From Frateuria_A sp051900535 (GTDB lineage Bacteria; Pseudomonadota; Gammaproteobacteria; Xanthomonadales; Rhodanobacteraceae), in contig NZ_JBHZGI010000005.1 of assembly GCF_051900535.1 (NCBI RefSeq), positions 124,001-188,000 on the forward strand: a stretch of 64,000 nucleotides of DNA. Reading direction: 5' to 3'. Position numbers and translations under genes: made by a program. How positions within the stretch are numbered: position 1 is the first letter of the stretch; the number at the start of each line of letters is the position of its first letter. The notes below the pieces were generated by a model. It did not search any database and was not told the origin of the DNA. It saw only the letters and a program-made list of their open reading frames with translations. This document shows positions 62,740 to 64,000 of this stretch, one piece after another.

Positions 62740-63308
62740 TGGATACGTCTCTGTTCACGGCTGCTGTGTCTGCAGCACTCGGCCTCATCACGGCCGCACT
62801 CGCTTCTCTTCTCATAAAGAAGCTGCGAGCTAAGGAGCGACGATTCGTCGCGGTGCAGTCTGCCGGCAAGCGCGAGGAAATAACTGCCCCAAGTAACGCC
62901 TCGCTCTACGATATTCAAACTATTGCCTTGAAGTCCTTCGCGCTCGAACAGCAGGTTGGAGACATTCTTAGGAGTTTGTCGTCCATCGGCAACGTGGTGG
63001 AAATTCGCCCTAGCCGAGCGGTTGACTTCATCGCAACGCAAGGCGACAAGAAAGTTGCTGTCGAGGTAAAGGCTAATCCGCGCGGGATTGACGTCTCGCA
63101 GATCGAGCGCTATTTGACCGCCGAACCAGACATCGATAGCGTCATTATTGCATCGCTCGCTCCCCTGCCTCGCCAGCTTGAAATTGCGCTTTCCAAACAA
63201 CTGCGGAGCGGCAGAGTTCGTTTCGTGAATATCAGTGGTGAGCTCGCAGAAGATCGTAGTCGCGTCCAGGCGGAGCTCGCGGCGTCATTTCATAGGCAAG
63301 GGGTCTAA
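62739..63308 (+). CDS. Cassette gene: membrane-anchored PD-(D/E)xK nuclease-like protein
   Basis: The 189-residue protein has an N-terminal membrane helix (about 7-25) and a C-terminal domain with VDFIATQGDKKVAVEVKANP. The D ... ExK arrangement with the following strand fits the restriction-endonuclease-like fold. It overlaps the four-helix membrane protein gene and ends in attC 3. A membrane-tethered nuclease pair could serve phage or plasmid defence; this is an inference from domain type and cassette context. Confidence 0.65.
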   Translation: MDTSLFTAAVSAALGLITAALASLLIKKLRAKERRFVAVQSAGKREEITAPSNASLYDIQTIALKSFALEQQVGDILRSLSSIGNVVEIRPSRAVDFIATQGDKKVAVEVKANPRGIDVSQIERYLTAEPDIDSVIIASLAPLPRQLEIALSKQLRSGRVRFVNISGELAEDRSRVQAELAASFHRQGV

Positions 63309-63361
63309 GAAGTTTTTCAAGCCGACCCGCTTCGCGGAGCGGGTTAACTCAGGCGTTAATG
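63303..63361 (+). other. Integron attC site 3
   Basis: GTCTAAG, TTTTTCAAGCCGA, the palindrome CCCGCTTCGCGGAGCGGG, TTAACTCAGGC and GTTAATG are present. The inner boxes match classical attC sites well; the final core departs from GTTRRRY at the end. Confidence 0.83.
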
Positions 63362-63386
63362 TCCGCTCCTGGCCGGTAGCGGGCAC
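63360..63386. repeat. GTCCGC hairpin element, copy 3
   Basis: TGTCCGCT and AGCGGGCA flank CCTGGCCGGT directly after attC 3. It is a slightly diverged copy of the elements at 52735 and 60754. The rest of 63387-63489 has no gene. Confidence 0.5.
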
Positions 63387-63489
63387 CGATCGGTCGCACA
63401 TGGAATGCCTCTCACCACCACTGTGCACGACTGTGATCAGGGACAGTCCTGAGAGGGCGCGCGTGCTTCACTCTCTAGAAGCTGAGGCT

Positions 63490-63612
63490 TTATTCAGAAT
63501 CGGCTATGGCGGCCATTAGTAGTTTCGACGCCAGCTCCAGCATGACCGGGTCAAAGCGCCCCACGAGGTTGCGGTGTGCTGCCCGCGTTCGGTCGAACCG
63601 AATCCGTGGCAT
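63490..63612 (-). CDS. Possible 40-residue protein downstream of the JAMM gene
   Basis: The ATG at 63612 is preceded by GAGGTGAT. The frame reads MPRIRFDRTRAAHRNLVGRF and ends MAAIADSE. It starts 44 bp after the JAMM gene on the same strand. The strong ribosome binding site is the main support; no family is recognised. Confidence 0.4.
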   Translation of the reverse strand: MPRIRFDRTRAAHRNLVGRFDPVMLELASKLLMAAIADSE

Positions 63613-63656
63613 ATCACCTCGCACTCTGGCATTGGGGCAGGTGGGCCGGGCGGTCT

Positions 63657-64000
63657 CTAGTCGCGACCGCCAACCACTTCGCCTGCCGCTTCGTGCAATA
63701 CCTCGCCGTCGTGCACCCATATTCCAAGACCCAGCGGAAGCGGGCGGGTACCCAGAATCGCGAAAACCATGCCTGCATAGTCCCGGGTCGCCGCTGCAGC
63801 AGCGTGATTTTTCAGGAGTCTCAGATCCTTCGGTGATGGATGAGGCACAGGCTCAGGATGAGTATGCCAGAGCCCAAGACAGTGGTAGCCCTGCTCGAAC
63901 ATGGCTCCCCGTTCCGCGACCGCCTGCTTGACGTCGAAGCTGACCGAAGCCCAGGCAGCGCTGACTTGCGTCAGGAGCGTCGCTCGTACGACCACCACTT
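63657..64000 (-). CDS. JAB/JAMM-motif metalloprotease-like protein, N-terminus outside the window
   Basis: The visible C-terminal part contains LGLWHTHPEPVPHPSPKDL, the JAMM zinc motif (H-x-H-x10-D with the Pro and Ser). The upstream catalytic Glu lies in or beyond the edge. Bacterial JAMM proteins cleave ubiquitin-like tails or act in cysteine and molybdopterin sulfur transfer; in defence islands they accompany E1/E2-like enzymes (CBASS Cap3, Bil-type and multiubiquitin loci). The partner genes would lie beyond the right edge. The frame is open to the window end, so the gene is partial. Confidence 0.72.
   Translation of the reverse strand, partial: VVVVRATLLTQVSAAWASVSFDVKQAVAERGAMFEQGYHCLGLWHTHPEPVPHPSPKDLRLLKNHAAAAATRDYAGMVFAILGTRPLPLGLGIWVHDGEVLHEAAGEVVGGRD

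Noticed and set aside
33479..64000. CRISPR array or cas genes accompanying the Tn7-like element
   Set aside because: No regularly spaced direct repeats and no Cas-like proteins were seen in the island.

Overview
The window looks like the chromosome of a denitrifying, GC-rich gammaproteobacterium of the Rhodanobacteraceae/Xanthomonadaceae type. This placement rests on gene content and protein style: a copper nitrite reductase fused to cytochrome c, a cbb3 oxidase operon, PilU, paired DUF4398 proteins, a glycolytic cluster and the short GTAGGAGCG-type inverted repeats common in that group. No rRNA or tRNA is present, so the genus cannot be fixed.

Positions 1-13.9 kb form a low-oxygen respiration block. 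It holds the nnrS end, nirK, nirV, a SCO copper chaperone, a CopD-like membrane protein, thiol peroxidase, a group III truncated haemoglobin, azurin, the whole cbb3 set (ccoNOQP, fixH-like, ccoI, ccoS), a ferredoxin and a cytochrome c-FTR1 iron permease fusion. Four TTGAY-N4-RTCAA-like palindromes lie before nirK, the CopD-like gene, ccoN and the ferredoxin, which suggests one FNR/DNR-type regulon.

Positions 14-31.6 kb are housekeeping: gap, a metallo-beta-lactamase-fold hydrolase, an S1/P1 nuclease, pyk, class I aldolase, an outer-membrane barrel protein, transketolase, a HAD phosphatase, pgk, maiA, pilU, two DUF4398 proteins, a YdcH-like protein and cystathionine beta-synthase. glmS follows.

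At 33479, exactly 25 bp after the glmS stop codon, a Tn7-like transposon end begins, with three direct TnsB-type repeats. Behind it lies an AT-richer cargo (34.5-43.4 kb) that reads as an undescribed RiPP-like biosynthetic cluster. It has a 60-residue precursor-like peptide with its own promoter and strong ribosome binding site, a TtcA/TilS-like PP-loop ATPase, two adjacent HEAT-tailed proteins (one with cupin metal ligands), an MFS exporter, a ClpX-like unfoldase lacking the ClpP-docking loop, an SDR oxidoreductase and a TauD-type dioxygenase; GNAT and methyltransferase genes face the other way. The transposition genes follow (43.9-52.0 kb): an HTH protein, tnsA-tnsB-tnsC, and two convergent TniQ-family genes.

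Positions 52-64 kb remain accessory. A three-gene operon encodes a 66-residue peptide, an HExxH metalloprotease-like protein and a protein kinase. Then come a frameshifted ABC-F ATPase, a lipoprotein, a DUF2188 protein and a small protein that share a C-terminal LPPPTKP motif, a SLATT-like membrane protein, an integron-type cassette array with three clear attC sites (61.1-63.4 kb), and, at the right edge, a JAMM-motif protease. The distal transposon end was not found.
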